7,241 nucleotides of DNA from Victivallaceae bacterium (GTDB lineage Bacteria; Verrucomicrobiota; Lentisphaeria; Victivallales; Victivallaceae): the NCBI GenBank assembly GCA_028698975.1, contig JAQVVK010000109.1, positions 1 to 7,241 of the forward strand, read 5' to 3'. This document shows, piece after piece, positions 6,476 to 7,241 of this stretch. A model generated the notes under the pieces. The model saw nothing but the letters and a program-made list of their open reading frames with translations, did not search any database and was not told the origin of the DNA. Made by a program: the position numbers and the translations under genes. Each line of letters starts with the position of its first letter. Position 1 is the stretch's first letter.

Positions 6476-7241
6476 TCAACGTTTTTCGGTATCTTTGAGA
6501 GCCTGCACATGGTGACGGCGGCGTTCCAGCTCGGTGAGATAAAACTTCCGAAGCCGGATGTTGACCGGGGTGATCTCGACCAGTTCGTCGTCGTCGATGT
6601 ACTCAAGAGCCTGCTCAAGCGACATCTTGCGCGCCGGTTCGATCTTCATGTTGCGGTCGTTGGCGGCGGCGCGCATGTTGGTGAGCTGTTTCTCGCGCTG
6701 TACGTTGACCACGAGGTCGCCGTCTTTGCAGTTCTCACCGACGATCATGCCCTCGTAGCAGTCGAAGCCCGGCTCGATGAAGAATTCGCCGCGCTGCTGC
6801 AGCCCGTCGATGGCGAATGGCATCGCTTTGCCCTGCGCCATGCTGACCATAACGCCGTTTTGACGGCTGGGAATGGAGCCTTTCACCGGTTCATAATGGT
6901 CGAACACGCTGGCGACGATCGCTTCGCCCTGACTGGCGGTGAGCGCACGGCTGCGGAAGCCGATAAGACCGCGGGTCGGCACGAAGAAGTCGAGCATCTG
7001 GCGGTTGCCGCGAGACTCCATTTGTATAAGTTCGCCGCGCCGCAGACCGGTCATTTCGATGATCTTGCCGGCGAATTCATTGGGCACGTCGACCGTGAGC
7101 CGCTCGATCGGCTCGTTCTTCACGCCGTCGATCTCCTTGCAGATGACCTGCGGCTTGGCTACCGCCAGCTCGCAACCCTCGCGGCGATGGTTTCGATCAG
7201 GATCGCCAAATGCAGTACGCCGCGGCCCGACACCTTGAACG
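6476..7241 (-). CDS. typA: Ribosome-associated GTPase TypA/BipA, C-terminal part, with apparent frameshift
   Basis: This encodes about the last 255 residues of a family usually about 600 long; the GTPase domain and start lie beyond the right edge. TypA/BipA is an EF-G-like translational GTPase acting on ribosomes, linked to stress and ribosome assembly. Characteristic pieces in order are FKVSGRGVLHLAILIET (near the edge), RREGCELAV, EIDGVKNEPIERLTVDVP, PTRGLIGFRS, RQNGVMVSMAQGKAMPFAIDGLQ, EKQLTNMRAA, EQALEYIDDDELVEITP and a basic tail. The first piece is in a different frame from the rest. The shift lies at about 7186, where one base seems to be missing between ATC (Ile) and CGC (Arg); without correction the first frame ends at a TAG within about 15 codons. 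The GTG at 7123 is an internal valine, not a start. The GELHL motif of E. coli reads GVLHL here. Either a base-calling error or a real mutation is possible. Confidence 0.96.
   Translation of the reverse strand, partial: VQGVGPRRTAFGDPDRNHRREGCELAVAKPQVICKEIDGVKNEPIERLTVDVPNEFAGKIIEMTGLRRGELIQMESRGNRQMLDFFVPTRGLIGFRSRALTASQGEAIVASVFDHYEPVKGSIPSRQNGVMVSMAQGKAMPFAIDGLQQRGEFFIEPGFDCYEGMIVGENCKDGDLVVNVQREKQLTNMRAAANDRNMKIEPARKMSLEQALEYIDDDELVEITPVNIRLRKFYLTELERRRHHVQALKDTEKR
7181..7190 (-). other. typA: Apparent single-base deletion (frameshift) within typA
   Basis: The minus strand reads CCATCGCCGC. Adding one C after ATC gives ETIRREGCELAV, which matches TypA proteins and joins the two homologous frames. 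As given, the upstream frame runs on as ETIAARVASWR and stops. The site is 55 bases from the right edge, in a GC-rich repeat-like stretch. Confidence 0.8.

Overview
This 7.2 kb window is dense, ordinary-looking bacterial chromosome with GC-rich coding sequence. It holds eight protein genes in two convergent blocks. I see no rRNA, tRNA, CRISPR array, insertion sequence or phage gene. MreB and TypA/BipA show a Gram-negative-type, possibly rod-shaped bacterium, and the secretin-family lipoprotein implies an outer membrane. The mix (tandem divergent secretins, partner-switch regulators, a stand-alone DUF2156 protein) would fit the PVC superphylum, for example Lentisphaerota or Verrucomicrobiota. 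That placement is a low-confidence impression, not something the sequence proves.

Right-pointing block (1-3621): the 3' part of a secretin-like gene, a complete secretin-family lipoprotein gene, and a MarR-type regulator whose start codon overlaps the preceding stop (TAATG). The two secretin-like proteins are diverged paralogs. They share a D-[FY]-x-x-W-K-N signature, a G-x-A core segment and a terminal GLP...P motif. They probably form or modify an outer-membrane channel of a type II secretion or type IV pilus-like machine whose other genes lie outside the window. The MarR protein may regulate the same operon.

Left-pointing block (3631-6316): mreB, then a DUF2156 (aminoacyl-phospholipid synthetase-like, GNAT-fold) gene, then a STAS anti-sigma-factor antagonist, then an RsbW/SpoIIAB-like ATP-binding anti-sigma kinase. 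Gaps of 9, 18 and 25 bases suggest one transcript. It would couple the cell-shape actin homolog to a possible envelope-modifying enzyme and a partner-switch pair. No sigma factor or PP2C phosphatase is in the window. The two blocks meet tail to tail with 9 bases between stop codons and no convincing terminator.

Right edge (6476-7241): the C-terminal part of typA on the minus strand. Homology continues to the edge, but an apparent single-base deletion near 7186 breaks the frame. A 159-base AT-rich spacer (6317-6475) between typA and mreB is the only substantial non-coding stretch and probably carries the mreB promoter.

The most interesting items are the mreB/DUF2156/STAS/anti-sigma gene cluster, the tandem paralogous secretins with a coupled MarR gene, and the typA frameshift. 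I see no clearly unprecedented system.
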